Shown here: piece after piece, positions 46,114-59,300 of the stretch | Layout: each line of letters opens with the position of its first letter | Position numbering within the stretch: the first letter of the stretch is position 1 | DNA from: Chrysoperla carnea | Taxonomy: Eukaryota > Arthropoda > Insecta > Neuroptera > Chrysopidae | Assembly: GCF_905475395.1 (NCBI RefSeq) | Contig: NC_058338.1 | Span: 70,133,435-70,197,434, forward strand | DNA: 64,000 nt | Direction of reading: 5' to 3' | Notes under the pieces: model-generated | Told to the model about the DNA's origin: nothing | What the model saw: only the letters and a program-made list of their open reading frames with translations | Database searches by the model: none | Position numbers and translations under genes: made by a program

Positions 46114-46744
46114 GCGATGAAACTCTAGGATGATTGTGTTATGGTCCCATGACATTCTTATATTATCACTCGGTAGTAAATCGCCGCGCTCTGTAGTAGT
46201 TTATAAATCAGTATATTGTTCTCGTGTATTTTGTATAAATTGCAGTTTTACGTATAATACACAATATTTTATAATATTGTGAGAATTTGCAGACTCAGCT
46301 TTCCGGTCTTAAAGCTTGTGGTACTTACACGTGTCACTTGAATTCATGGCCAAAGTTGAATACACGAGGATGATTATCTACAGACGTGATTGAAACGTTG
46401 CTTCCCCTCAGTCGCGTATATAAGTCAAAGTTTTCTGAAGATCCATTCGTTTTGCGAATCTATTAGTGAAATTCGTTAGCAACATTCGGTGTAGAACCAT
46501 TCGTTTTTCGGTTCTACTAGTTAAACAAATTAATTAGTTAATTAATTTTCGGCTTTCGATTCATAATTTCATTGTAAATAATTCATCAAATAAAGAATAC
46601 TTATACAATAGTGAGTTAACTTTTAATATTATACGCTTCCAAAAAGATATCCGCTCGTCCAATCCCTGATCCACAACAATTGGAATAAAACTACAAAAAT
46701 ATTCAAGGTACATTGAAATCAAGACACTACATCTAACCCTAATC

Positions 46745-47020
46745 AAAGAATACAGAATACCTAATAGAACATCATTTGTATACATATATATATCCGAACT
46801 CACCATTTTGGTAGTCTGAACTACTCCTACAGAGGGTTTAAGCGTTACATATTTATAACGACTAGATATGCGTTGGTTTGTTATATTCAGCGATAGATAG
46901 GCATATCTAGTCGTTATAAATATGTAACGCCTAAACCCTATGGAGGAGTAGTTCAAACTACCAACGGATACGGATACGTATATATACAAATGATGTTCTA
47001 TTAAGTGTTCTGTATTCTTT
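46745..47020. mobile_element. Hairpin MITE, copy 2
   Basis: The termini AAAGAATACAGAATACCTAA and TTAAGTGTTCTGTATTCTTT are inverted. The inner blocks CATATCTAGTCGTTATAAAT and ATTTATAACGACTAGATATG pair closely. It matches the element at 862-1252, but here the interior is more symmetric and shorter. Confidence 0.75.
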
Positions 47021-49120
47021 GCCCTCATATAGGTTTCGAAATAATAAAAACAAAATAATATTTAGATGTTTTTAGCTATTTTAAAATTTATTATTGATTT
47101 AAAATTTTACAAAATAAAATAATTATAAGAATCCAAAATATAATAATCACTAAGCGATGAGCTATGTGAAATCTGTAAAATGTATAAAAATTTACAAATT
47201 AATATTTTTGCAAGTACCCAGCATATTTAATCTTGAACTTGGACTTGGCTTTTGATTAAAATTTCTTGAAAGTCTAAACGGTTCTTGGGTTTTGCCTATT
47301 TAGACATTTAATGAGGATAACAATAACGTCCTGTGTCTAAAGTTTCATGAAATTTTGATTAAAAGCAAAATCCACTGTTAAATGTGCGGGGTGCTTTAGT
47401 AAAATTTTTTTATTCTTTTTATATAAAGCTCTAGTTTTTAATAAAGTATCTTTGTCATCAACATTTTCTTAACATGTATTTCTTAAGTCCATATAGACCA
47501 TATACCATACCAACAAACGGATTCGATTTCCTAACATCTGCCTAAAATGCAATATACGTTTATTGCAGTTTTAAGCTATAAAACAATTTTAAGCTATTAA
47601 TTCGGTACGCAGAAATAAATAAATAAATACGTAGAGACATAGAGGTGTCTAAAAAATTCCCGCGAACGCGGGGATTGATTCATCTAGCCCAACCCTGATG
47701 ATACGTAAAAGTATTTTCTACTCTGAACACAAAAAAAAATTTTTTTGTTTGATATATACAGTGTGTTCACAGTTTTTGGTAACACTAAAAATTTCGGGTG
47801 TTAGCCGTCGTATGAAATGCAGTTTTCGGGGCATGAAAGAGAGTATTGAAATGTACATAATCTGAAAATTTCAAGTTTATAACCCTTGAAATTTCAAATT
47901 TGAACTTGCTGTAGCTTTGCCAATTTTGTATCTAGATAAAAATTTTCTTAAAAAAAAAAATGTTTTGAAATTAATAATCTATTCAAATCTGTAAAAAAAT
48001 AATAGGAGTGCCATTTAAAAAAAGGTAGGTTCATCAACTAGTAATTAGAAAAATCAACAATAAATTATATACTGGATACAAGTTAAATGTGGGACAAACA
48101 GTAGGACTGTATCAAAGAAATGGGTAATGTAAAAAAACTTATAGGTAGAAAAGTGCCCGTTTCTAGATATGTGATATTGATATTTTAAGAAAAACAGTAT
48201 TTCGAAAAATTATATTTTTGTGAATATTGCCAAAACGCCAATTTCCAAGCATTGCGTGCCATATTTCAAAATTTTCTAAACAGCCTTTTTTTTTTTAATC
48301 TTTTTAATTATATCCTTTTTTAACTAAAATTTAAACGCCTTGTCCTAGTAGAAGACGTATTCCTGGCTCAAAGAGTATTAAGAAATTGTCATAATTTTAA
48401 CATTATCTACTATTTGACGAGTGCTGTTATGACTTGAAACATCTTGTATTACAAATGAAACAGTTTAGGTAATTTAAATTATTTTATGCTGGAAATAGTA
48501 TCTATCAACATTTGGTTTTAAATAGCTGATTTTTCAATTTTCCTATATTTCCTCGATGAAAAGTATTCATATAATAACTCACATAGAAATCTTCTTTGTC
48601 ATCGTCTTTCAACACGTTGCACAAAGATAAATAACTACCATTCGAAAATGACCATTGATTCAACATAAAGGGTCTTAAAGCCATATTTGCAATATAGGCA
48701 TTTCTACACATTTTAAGAACACTAAAAATTAACAAAATAATATTTAATTTGATGGCAAAAAATTTGTGATATAAAATTACTTATGCGAACTTTTGACCTG
48801 AAAAATTGACCATAATTTGTTTAAAGATACTTGGTGTTATTTGTAGAAACACGAACGCCATGTTAAATATAAATTGATTTGGGGTGGAAAATAAAACTGG
48901 GTCCCAAATTCTTTGATAAAATGGATATAATTCAAATAAATTCTTTACGCAGAAATACATATAACGGTAAGTAATTGCTGCTAGGTTTGATGTGCATGCA
49001 TTAATAACTAAACTAAAAATAAATAATAGCAAATGAGAATAAAAACTGAGTTAATTGTTTAAATATACTAGAGGAGAGTGGCCATGCAAGAGTTATGTTT
49101 TGAAAAAGACGCTTTCATTT

Positions 49121-49680
49121 ATAATAGGAGAGCTCAAGAAAGGATTTGTGCAATAACTCAAGCGTGTCAGATTACCATTTAAGGGGTTTCATGGACCTTC
49201 TTTTGTACCTTCACCAAATATTAGCCCTAAATATGGGCGAGGACAGACGATCAGATTAGTAAAAAAGAAATTGCTATAGGTGAATGAACTTGAGCATGTC
49301 GAGATTAAGATATGGCGAGTAAATTACATGCTAAAAAATGTACATTTCAATAATCTGAAAAAAATTTGATCGCGCTCAAGCTAATACGGGTAACGCAACT
49401 TTGCAAGCTTCCCATTTCCTTGCGTCACGCTTAAATCATCAGATTATTGAAATGTACATTTTTTAGCATGTAATTAACCAAATCTTAATCTGATGCGCTC
49501 GAGTTCATTCATCTATCGCAATTTTTTTTACTAATCTGACCATCTGCCCTACGTGCGTCCTCCTCATATCAAGGGCTAATATTTAGTAAAGGTACTAAGG
49601 AAGGTCCAAGGAACCCCTCATATGTAAATCTGACGCGTTCGAGTTACACAAATCCCCTCTTGGGCTTCCCTTTTATTATT
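49121..49680. mobile_element. Foldback element of about 560 bp
   Basis: The arms carry AATCTGAAAAAAATTTGATC on one side and, more convincingly, ACATGCTAAAAAATGTACAT and TTTCAATAATCTG, mirrored by CAGATTATTGAAATGTACAT and TTTTTTAGCATGT. The outer blocks AAATATTAGCCCT and AGGGCTAATATTT also pair. It lies in intron 5 of the pseudogene C. Confidence 0.7.
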
Positions 49681-52600
49681 TGAAAGTAGTTAAAGTTGAA
49701 TAGCTGTTTCAGTTTTTCATACGTTCAGAAACTTTCAAAAAAATGAAAGTGTGACTTTCAAAATATGACTTTTTTATGCCAACCTTCCCCTTCATCTATT
49801 TGCGTATTAATAAAAATTATTTGGACTAATGCACACGGTACGATTTTGTCTGTGGTACATTTTTATTATTGTCTTCGTTATCACAGAAATGCATTAAAGT
49901 AAATATCAGAAGATAAATTTACCGTTAACGAAAAAAAAAACGTTTATGAATGTTTTCACTGTCTTGATTCGAAGATAATTTTATCTCGAACCACTCACAG
50001 TTATTCCTTGTAAATAAAGTAAAGCTTACACACATAACTTTTTTAATCGATTCGTCTTAATATCAATTTTCAACGTCTGTTTCTTCATTTATAATAACAA
50101 TTCTTGATTGATTAATTTAAACAAATCATATGAATAATAAATACAATTACCTACATATTTTTTAATCCCTTAACTCGCCAGCACAACATAATTTTGGTAA
50201 AAATGATAAAAATGGCGTCAGTTTAATTAATCTTATTCAGTAGTCAAAATAAATTTATATGCATTTAAGGTGAATCTGTCAATAAAAAATATGCCAGCCA
50301 GTGCTAACTTATCCCATATTACTGAACCCGTTTTATGATTTGGCGAGTTTGCATCAATTGGCATTGACAATAATAATTTTGCTAAAAAAATTTGATAGTA
50401 GCTTGTATATTATAATACCTTCTCTTAATACTATCAATAGAGTTCGCTTGGTACCACGATGCGATTATCATGTTAATAATAGCATTATATACAGGTATAC
50501 ATAATCGGCGGCTACATTTTCGTCAAAGCAAAATACATGTTAGAAACCAATTCCAGTGCCTAAATAAAAGCTTAAAGGCCCATTTAAGTTATCAACCAGG
50601 TATCAGTTCTTTGACAGTTAAAAAAACTAAAACAAAAATTAATTCAGAAATGGAAAATTAATTTTCCCGTGGTAAACATCATTGGTAAGTGTTAGTTGGC
50701 CTAAATGCGTCCTTACATCATTTTTACTTTGATTGGTTATTTTAGATTTTTGTTGTGTATTTATGATAAAAATTCCATTACGAAACTAAAACAAAAAAAC
50801 ATATCAATAAAAGGAGCTGGTTCGTGTTCTAATGTTCCCTTAATTCAGCAAAAAGCCAAAGACGTTCGGATTAGATATTAGAGAACGTTCGGATTAAATT
50901 AACATGAGAAAATCGTATCAGATTAGTAAAAAAATTTTAATAGCAGACGCAATTTTTTTTAAATTGCTTACCGATTGATGGTCGAAATATTACAGTTGGT
51001 ATATTTTCACTTTCATCATTTATTACATTCTCTGCAAGTGATTTTGTAAAAGTGTACGTATTTGGGAAACCATTCAAATCCTGAAAATTATTGGTATTAT
51101 CTCTTGTAGATGATTCCATTATTGTTTCTCCAATATTTTGACGTATTATTTTGACGAAACAATGTATATTTTCTAAATAAAAATCAAATTTAATGGAATT
51201 AGTTTTTGAAGGGCTTTATTTTTTTCTTTAATCAGTTTTTAATTACAGTCTCGACAGAGTTAACCTTGCCTACTTTGCATCAGCAATAGCATTTAAATTT
51301 TTTGTAACTGTAATAGGGAATAATCCTGATGTCAAATTGGCCATATTACCCATAAAATTGTAAAACTAGACTTGATACTATGGCAAAATTTCAAAGTGAA
51401 ATTAAAATTGATTAAAAAACGAACAAGTTATACGCAATCAAAGATTGCATTCAAAAATTTCCCATCCCCTCTTAGCAAAACAAAGTTTCATGTGTAATCT
51501 CTTTGGCGATACCCACGTATGACGTCACTAGCGGATATCTTCCTCTTTGTTTAATTGGGACTTTTAAACGTCCAAATCTTGCATACTAGTAAAGATTTTT
51601 AAACCAACTTTACTTTTCTATTCGTGAAGTGAGAATTCTTCACCTGAAGTGATAAAAAAATTTAGTCTGATCCCATATTATGCATCCTTTATATTTTTTT
51701 AAGCAAAATTAAAAACGACAGAGTAAAATGAAGCTTATCGAAGAAGAATTTTCATTAAAATTCTTTTTTATTTAGAATTAATGCATCATTGCATGCAAAT
51801 GTGTATAAATTTGGCCCAGTTCTAATAGAATCTAACAATTAAAAAAAAAAAAATTTCCAATAAATGAGAGTGGCTATTAGCAAATGGGAAATATGTCGAT
51901 CTTCTTTACGGCTTGAGTGAATTAAAGGTTCTAAAACGCTGAGTCCCGATTTTCCGAATTGGTTTTCCGAGTCTACACAATACACAGAAGCCTGTAAAAA
52001 GTGTCAATCGATTAGGGTAACAAGATTTCATTAATTAAGTCGTGGAGGAATGACCACTGGGTCCCTGGGGCCCCACATTTGTTAAAGAAAATATCATCAC
52101 TGAAACCTTACTTGGCTGTGAGTAATTTGATTGTTTCATCATCAAATGTTTCTGCAATTTGAATTAAATGTTTCCAATTTGCTTGTTGTGGATAAACTTT
52201 TTCATAAATGATTTGTTTATAAAGATTACAATATGCTGTAAAAAGATGGAAAAAAATCTAAAATAAGTTAGAATACAATAGAAATAGGGGTGATCTGTAG
52301 AGGGATATTTTTATTAATTTATATTATAATTTGTGAGTTCTTGTTGTGTTTGTGAGTAGATAAGAAATAACGTAACGTAAAAATTACTTAAAGAAATTTA
52401 ATAATTGTGTCCATAAAATAATAAGATCTTGGAATGAGAATATAATATTCAATTTAAATTCAAATTTCATTCAATTTAGATTCAAATTAAAAAAACTATT
52501 AAAAAAATTAGAAAAATGCCAATTCCTAAAAAATTTCATATGGAAAATTTTAACATTATATAATATATTTACCTTAAGATATTTCATCTGTTAAGCAATT

Positions 52601-52879
52601 GAAATTAGATCTCTTGACGATCTGACATTCATTAGCAATGCTCTCTTTAATGGATCATCAAAACATAATGTTCACATTTTCTTTTAATATTTCTATATCA
52701 ACTGGTGACATCCCTAAATTTGGTTCTAGACAATCCCCGATAATAATCATCAATTTTGTTATACTGTTTGGGTTTTCATTTTTCAAACGATCAAAGACCT
52801 GAAAAAATTATCATACAAATACTCGAACTTCTTTTTATATTAAAAAAACATCTTTTTTGAAAAAATGCCCGTTCAAAAG

Positions 52880-53190
52880 ATAACCCCCGATTAAAAACTT
52901 CAAAATTACTTGTTTTGAAGATTATATACGAAACCAGTAAAATTTACAAAAGTTAAAAAACCCCCGACAAAATTTTCGGTTACGGAACCCTAGACTCGCA
53001 CTTGAAACAAAGTTAGAAACACCCCCCATTAAATTACCTTTTAAGCGAAACAAAAAAATCCAAATTGGTTCATCCGTTTAGAGGGTACGATGCCACAGAC
53101 ATACGCACAGACACACAGGCAGACACACACACATAGCGGTCAAACTTATAACACGCCCTTTTTTGGTTCGGGGATTAAAAGTGTTGAATT
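52880..53190 (-). repeat. Dispersed repeat family 1, copy 3
   Basis: In reverse orientation it shares CCCCCGACAAAATTTT, GACTCGCACTTGAAAC and GCGGTCAAACTTATAACACG with the copies at 16385 and 20810. A CACACA run sits at about 53114-53130. It fills most of intron 1 of pseudogene C. Confidence 0.6.
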
Positions 53191-54949
53191 AAGAAATTTT
53201 TTTCTTCCTATCTTATACTTGGTAAGTATTAGGTTGTTATTTTTTTGTGTTGTTTCAAAAAATTTTGACATGTCTATTTGTGTTACTTACAGGATTTTCT
53301 AACATATCATTTAATCGTTTTTCTGGTAAATTCCTTTCTTTTGTCGTAGCAATAAATAAATTTTGTTGATATCAGGACAGCTGCGAAGTAATTTTCCAAT
53401 AAGCACTTTGCCCATAAATCCATTACCTCCAGTTTTAAATACATTTTGATTCTTATAAAACTCTTTTATTGTTGGTAAGTTTTTGTCCGATAATTTTGGT
53501 AGCTCATAATTTATTTCTATGTGCGAATGCCTTTTCAATTCTTCTTCATAGAATTTTTCAGCTAATTTTTCTATTAGGAAATATCTTTCATCAGTAAAGT
53601 CCATGTTTGATTGGCTAACAATCGAATATTAATAAATGTATTTATATTTATTTATAAACTAAGTTTAATTTTGGCCATTAAAAAAACTTATTTAGTAAAT
53701 AATTTCATTAGAAAAATACACCTACAGACAATTTTAAATGTATTTCATTAGCCTAGGCATATTAGGATTCTCAGAAAAAAGTTTTGATTTACATTTTTAA
53801 TTATCGAACCATTTGTGTTTTAGAATTGTGGTAGATTTTTTGACAGAAAATGATTCCTATCATAATCGACTATGATATGTAGTCCCTTACTTTTCGTTTT
53901 TCGTGACCACGGAGGCTTTTGGCCCCAAATGATACTACTGCAATTACTGCCAGGTTAGTATAGGTAATATAAAAATTTGATATTTTGTAAATATTTAGTC
54001 ATACATCGACCTGAGGGGGTTCATTTGGTCGTTAACCCACTTAATTGTCAGGGGCGGTCCGTCAATTTTCACAGGTATAATTCTGTTTCTACTATTAAAA
54101 CAAATTCGTACAAAATATCATAAATAGTACATAAAAATGCTACCTATTCATACTATAAGAGAAAAATTATATTATTTATAGAAAAAAATTTGTCTATTTC
54201 AAAACTTCAATTGTTTCAACTAGAGAACGGATAAAGATACAGGGTCTAATCTTGGGTTTCTCAAAATACAAATTTTTGAATTATCTTCAACTTTTCCATT
54301 CATTGTTATCAGCGAAAATCCTTAGTTTTCCCAAAAAACGTCTTTTTTTTCGAAATTTTTCAAATCCGGCAAAAAATTACGTTTTGGGGCAAATTTTTGT
54401 GCTCTTTTTTATTTTTGTTTTTGATAACATTTCGAACCCATTCTCCATGGCCAGGAAGTGTGTATGTATCTCAAGAAAGTTTTTTTCCTAATAAGGGGCC
54501 TGAACTAGGTAATTTTTTAATGGCAACAAATAACAACAATTCCACGTGTCTGTGGGTATTAAGGGTCAAACATATATTAAATTAATCATTTGTAAATGAT
54601 TGTTTTTGACGGCTTTTTTATTATTATAATAAAAATAGAATGGCTATTGTTTACTCATTACTCGTTGAAAATTCTCACGGATATTACAGCTTTCTGATTA
54701 TTATTAATGTGGCGGTGTAATCAGGAGCGGCTCTTCAAGTTTGGCATAGCGTTTTCAAATTGTAAAATAATTTCAGTAAAATATTTTAACAGTCTAACAT
54801 TTTTAGACGTTTCGTTATTTTCGTTGCAAATGCAATATAATTGGATAACTTAATAAAACTATTATGGATACCGGAGCTGTATTATAAGGTATTAGTCTGG
54901 TATTTAGCCCAAAAATGGATCTATATTCCTGTTTTTTGATTTCATACAC

Positions 54950-55085
54950 GTATCCTTCCTTCTTAAAATAGCGATTTAAAAAAAAATTTATTTATATACA
55001 TTTCCTTCTAAAAATAGCCATCGCGATTTAAAGAATAATTTTTTTATTATTCAAATCGCTATTTTGCGAAGGAAATATGTATAAA
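54950..55085. mobile_element. Short hairpin element
   Basis: The blocks TATACATTTCCTTC, AAAATAGC and GCGATTTAAA are mirrored by CAAATCGCTATTTT and GAAGGAAATATGTATA. The pairing is imperfect, with two overlapping alternative registers on the left. Confidence 0.5.
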
Positions 55086-55132
55086 TATTTAATCAAAATT
55101 GATTATTATTATTGATTACAGATTGGGGGGCC

Positions 55133-55806
55133 AGCACCGATTTTAATGAAACTTTTTGTAACGTGCTTATTAAGACTCCAGGAAACAAGCAGCTAACTGC
55201 CAAATTAATTATAGGGGATGCATATGTATCCCATTTTTTTTAAAGGCTTATTCTGACTTAAAATTGTCAACTCGTGAATATTTTTTGTCGCTGATCACGA
55301 ATATGATATCAGATTACACGAGTTCTATCACGTAGTCGGTCAAACTAAGGCAAAATAAGTATTTATCGTCCAAATCGTGCTCTAGGAAAACACCCACACA
55401 ATGTGAATTGTGAGATTGGCACAATTTTTGGAAGACGTCTTATAATCCGTGTAATCTGACATCTGATTTTCGTAATAGAAAACAAAAATAGCCCCTAGAT
55501 CACAGTTTGGACGATAAATAATTAATTGGCCGTTTTTGTACCAAAAATGGAATTTCCAGTCAAAAATGGAAAGATTTTCGGAATAAGCGACAGAATCCTT
55601 GCACTATGATATCGGATTCGTTTCCAACGACCAAAATACCTACTAGGAAATAATTTTAAGGCAAAAAAGCATTAAACAAATTTTGGGAAACATACTCCCC
55701 CGCTAGAGCCTTATGCCCTCCTATAACTTGTTTAAGTTGGCTGTATATTCCTTGGGAACATATAAACACGTTACATAAAGTTTCATTAAAATTGGTGCTG
55801 TTTCCC
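55133..55806. mobile_element. Foldback element of about 670 bp
   Basis: The left end CACCGATTTTAATGAAACTT with GTAACGTG and the right end, CACGTTAC with AAGTTTCATTAAAATTGGTG, are inverted. Weaker inner pairing is around ATGATATCAGATT (left) and ATGATATCGGATTC (right). The left half shares CGCTGATCACGAATAT with related fragments elsewhere in the window. Confidence 0.6.
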
Positions 55807-56310
55807 AACTTTTCCACTATCGGCACTTTTTCCTGGGTTATTCACTGTATTAATATCGAGGATAAAGAAAACTGAAACCAATCGAGGTACGGATATGGAT
55901 TTAAATATTTACGGCATAGTATATTTATTATAAAAACAAAAATCTATGTTAATTTAGATTCAGTTTTTAAAAACCCATTGTCATTATCCCTACTTAAGGT
56001 TGGTATTAAACCATACGCCGTTTATTAAACACATTTATTTTTGAATTAATATCATTGGAATTGGAGTTCATATCGAATTGGGTTGGAATTTTTGTTGAAG
56101 GAATTTCATTCATTGATCGCAACTCATTTTTGGGGTAAATATCTTCAAAGAAAAAAAGATTGAAAACTGTTTTTCAACTGGTTTATATTGTTCCTTAATG
56201 TTGTATTGTTTTACAAATTAAAATAAATATATTAGTCCACATATAATAATCAGATTGTTTACTCAAAATCATATTTGTAGGAATATAGAATATTAATAAT
56301 CCATAAACGA

Positions 56311-59300
56311 TCAAAAGTTATTAAAATTGAAATCTACTGCTTTTAAGTTTTTTAAAAGAAAACTTTTATAAAACACAAATAGGAAAATAATCCAAAATAA
56401 AAGAATCACCATGCGATGAGCCATACTAAATCTGAAAGTTGAAATTAAAAAGTTAACATTTTGAGAATTTGTTAAAATTAATAAGTTCCAATTTTACTTT
56501 TTATACAAAGCTTGAGCTTTCAAAAGAGCATTTTTATCATCAATATTTTCTTTTAACATATATTTCTTCAATCCGTATAGACCATAAGCTAAAACAGAAA
56601 ATTTATCGGATTTCCGAACGTCTACCTAAAAATAAAATAACTTTAGAAACATGTACGTTAAACAAAGATAGTTAATTGCATATAAGTGGCAATCTCTATG
56701 CTATTGAGTAGGTATTCTTGTTTAGATATATCAATCAATCAATGAAGTGCTATGTTTGATTAACAAACGTTGGTGATAATGGCATTAAATATATAAATTT
56801 CACAAATAAGTAGCAATACCTCTTTGAATAAACCTGTATATTCATCGACCAGATATAATAATAATTATTTTTACTTATGACAAAAAAATTTTTTGATTGT
56901 GTTTTCAAGAAAATCTTGAACTGATTGAAACCAGACACAATAAAAAAGAATTTTGACTCGTCCCGCCTGTTATGAATATTAATGATAAATCATGTATGGA
57001 CATAACTTGCTCTGCCTCTTGGAGAATTTCTTTGTGTCTTTTATTTCTGGCTCAAGTGCCGAAAATGTACGTCAAAAGAAAATCATTGATAATCTACAAG
57101 GTAATACATAAAAAAAAGTAAGAAGCGTTTGCAGTTTTCGAAAAGGGCGAATGAATTTCGTTTTTCAATCCCCTTAACAGTATTAAACTTTTTGTAGAAT
57201 TTAACACCTTCGACTTTTTCTAAATAATATAATGATTTACAATTTTTGTCTGAGTTGAATTTTTGGATAAACGATTTCTAGAAAGATCCAAAAACCGAAA
57301 ATTTTGCTCTTTGACCTTGAATAACTTTTTTAGCCTCCTTGGTATCGATAAGGACTAATGGCACTTTATTTCTCCAAGTGTATCCAATCTCTTTAGGAAA
57401 TTCCAGCTGGGTTGGAGTTTTTGTTATTTGAAATGTTTATTTTGGAAGATGTATATAATGGATGAAATATTATGATGGATGAAATGTCATAACTTACACA
57501 GAAATCGTTTTTGTCATCACATTTCACTACTTTGTTCAATGACAAATAATTACCATTCAAAAATGACCATTGATTTGTCATGAACGGTTTTAAAGCCACA
57601 TTTGCAATATATATTTTTCTACACATTTTAAGTACTCTAAAAATTAAACAGAATGACAAAAAAAACTTACAACGGAATAGCAAGTGTTTAATTTTACTTA
57701 CGGGAACTTTTGACCTGATAGATTGACCATAATTTGTTTAAAAATACTAGGGATTATTTGTAGAAAAAGAAAAGCAATGTCAAATACAAGTTTATTTGTG
57801 ATGAGAAGAATAAATGGATACCAAATTCTTCGATAAAATGGATATAATTCAAATAATTTCTTTGAGCAGAATTTCATATAACGGTATGTAATTAGTGCTA
57901 CGTTTGATGTACAAGCGTTGATAACTAAGCTAAAAAATATAAAAATAGATCAATGGAATTATTTTCTTCATCAACGGTATGTCAATGACATCTTAAAGGA
58001 TTTAAAAAAATTTATGTTAACATCAAAATTATTTTTTGATTGTGAAGTTTGATACAGATCCAAAACGGTGTGCTACCGAACTGCCATTGACCACATTATT
58101 ATTGACTATTGATACATATGGTTTAAGAGCCAAAAGTTGGCAGATTTACAATATTTTAATACACTCCAGTTTGTTCTCTGTATATCGATCGCATTACAAT
58201 TGTTTCTTTGCGGATAGGTTAGGTCAGGTTAGAGTGGCTGTCTTGGAGTGAGACACACTTAGATCATAGAGTCCGTTGTGATACCGAAAAGAGTTGGCCC
58301 ATCCCTGGCCATTACTCTATTTGGAGCTGTTTAGGAACAGCAGGAGTGCATTGACGTGAACGGACTTTACGTCGGATGGGTCGTCAAAGAAAGACTGGCT
58401 CAAATGAGTCCACCTCTTTGTGGACTTAGCTGAGCAGTGACAAAGAAGACGAGGCATCAGGTAGTCAGGTCCAGGCGGTCAGCGTGTCTGCCAATGAGCC
58501 AGTGTGCTGCATTAGCCACAATAGTTTTGCTAATAGAGGCCCTTGGAAGTGATATTAGATTTTACGGAACAGCTACAATATGGTTACATATCTGTCTTGT
58601 AGTACCACAAAAACGGTCCTCCCTCCATCCAAGATTGGTCTTTCTTAGGTATCTCCTTTGAGCTGTAACTTGCAGTTCGCAAATGGAACTCCCGGATATC
58701 TATTGATGCTTATACCTGGCAACATTGTGTCATTTCTTTCAAGCTCCCTGTGTCCCTGTGTCCAGGTACCCATACCAGGTTTACATTCATTTGTTCTGCC
58801 AGCTCGTTTTAGGAAGTTCAAGAGTCCAGTGTGACCTTTGAGCCTTTGCGCATAGCAAAATCTGGTATTTGAATTAAAAATTCGATTGTTTTGAGATTTC
58901 TGATTTTTGCCTTTTTTTATAACATTTAACTAATCGATTCGCATCATTGCGTGCGAGTTGAGCGTAAAAATATGAGGCCTTCCTAACGGCGATGTGACTT
59001 AACTGTACCTTCTTTTAATATTGCTAATAGTGTTGTTCGCTTGGTACCATGATGCAACTATCATGTTAGCAATAGCATGGTCCACGGGTACATGATCGGG
59101 CGCTACGTTTTCATCTGCATAACACACATGTAACAAACCAGTTCCAAAGGCCAAGTAGAAACCTAAGGGTCCATTTAAGTTATCTAACCAGCCAGGTATT
59201 GGTTCTTTTTCACTAGAAAAAACTACAGAAAATAAATGTTTAATTTAAGAAGAGAGAATTTTCCCTTTTTTTTTTTATTAAATTTCACACAAGAAATAAA

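Larger units (their letters stand above)
43548..47090. other. Intergenic region between FAR copies B and C
   Basis: It holds the upstream region of copy B on its left, a foldback at 45432-46113 and a hairpin MITE at 46745-47020. The interval 43700-45400 shows no gene and nothing recognisable. A 155-codon minus-strand frame at 46561-47028 covers the MITE and is not a gene. No core promoter element of copy B could be assigned. Confidence 0.55.
47091..53604 (-). pseudogene. Fatty acyl-CoA reductase, copy C (unprocessed pseudogene)
   Basis: All nine exon remnants are in order on the minus strand: 53291-53604, 52573-52798, 52112-52257, 50972-51080, 50419-50626, 48785-49012, 48583-48721, 47416-47541 and 47091-47172. 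It is most like D. The lesions are clear. Exon 1 is one base short near 53328 and has I to K in the Rossmann strand (NVFKTGG). Exon 2 lacks 23 bases around the HAAASVR motif and has a TAA at 52591-52593. Exon 4 is one base short at its 5' end. Exon 5 starts with a stop (50618-50620) and has small deletions. The donor after exon 6 is AT instead of GT (48783-48784). Exon 8 lacks two bases and its donor. Exons 3, 7 and 9 remain open. Retained introns show that it arose by DNA duplication and not by retroposition. Confidence 0.92.
53605..56310. other. Intergenic region between FAR copies C and D
   Basis: No gene is supported. It holds a short hairpin (54950-55085) and a foldback (55133-55806). 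The plus-strand frames at 54252-54585 are Phe/Lys-rich with no motif. The 3' end of copy D should be just left of 56311, but no AATAAA was evident close to the stop. Confidence 0.55.

Noticed and set aside
46561-47028. 155-codon minus-strand open frame, the longest outside real exons
   Set aside because: It covers the hairpin MITE at 46745-47020 and its flank. The repetitive Tyr/Ser/Ile content follows from the palindrome.
52112-52257. Exon 3 of copy C taken alone as evidence of a functional fourth FAR
   Set aside because: The exon is open, but its neighbours carry frameshifts, stops and lost splice donors, and its STAYCN motif has changed to FTAYCN.
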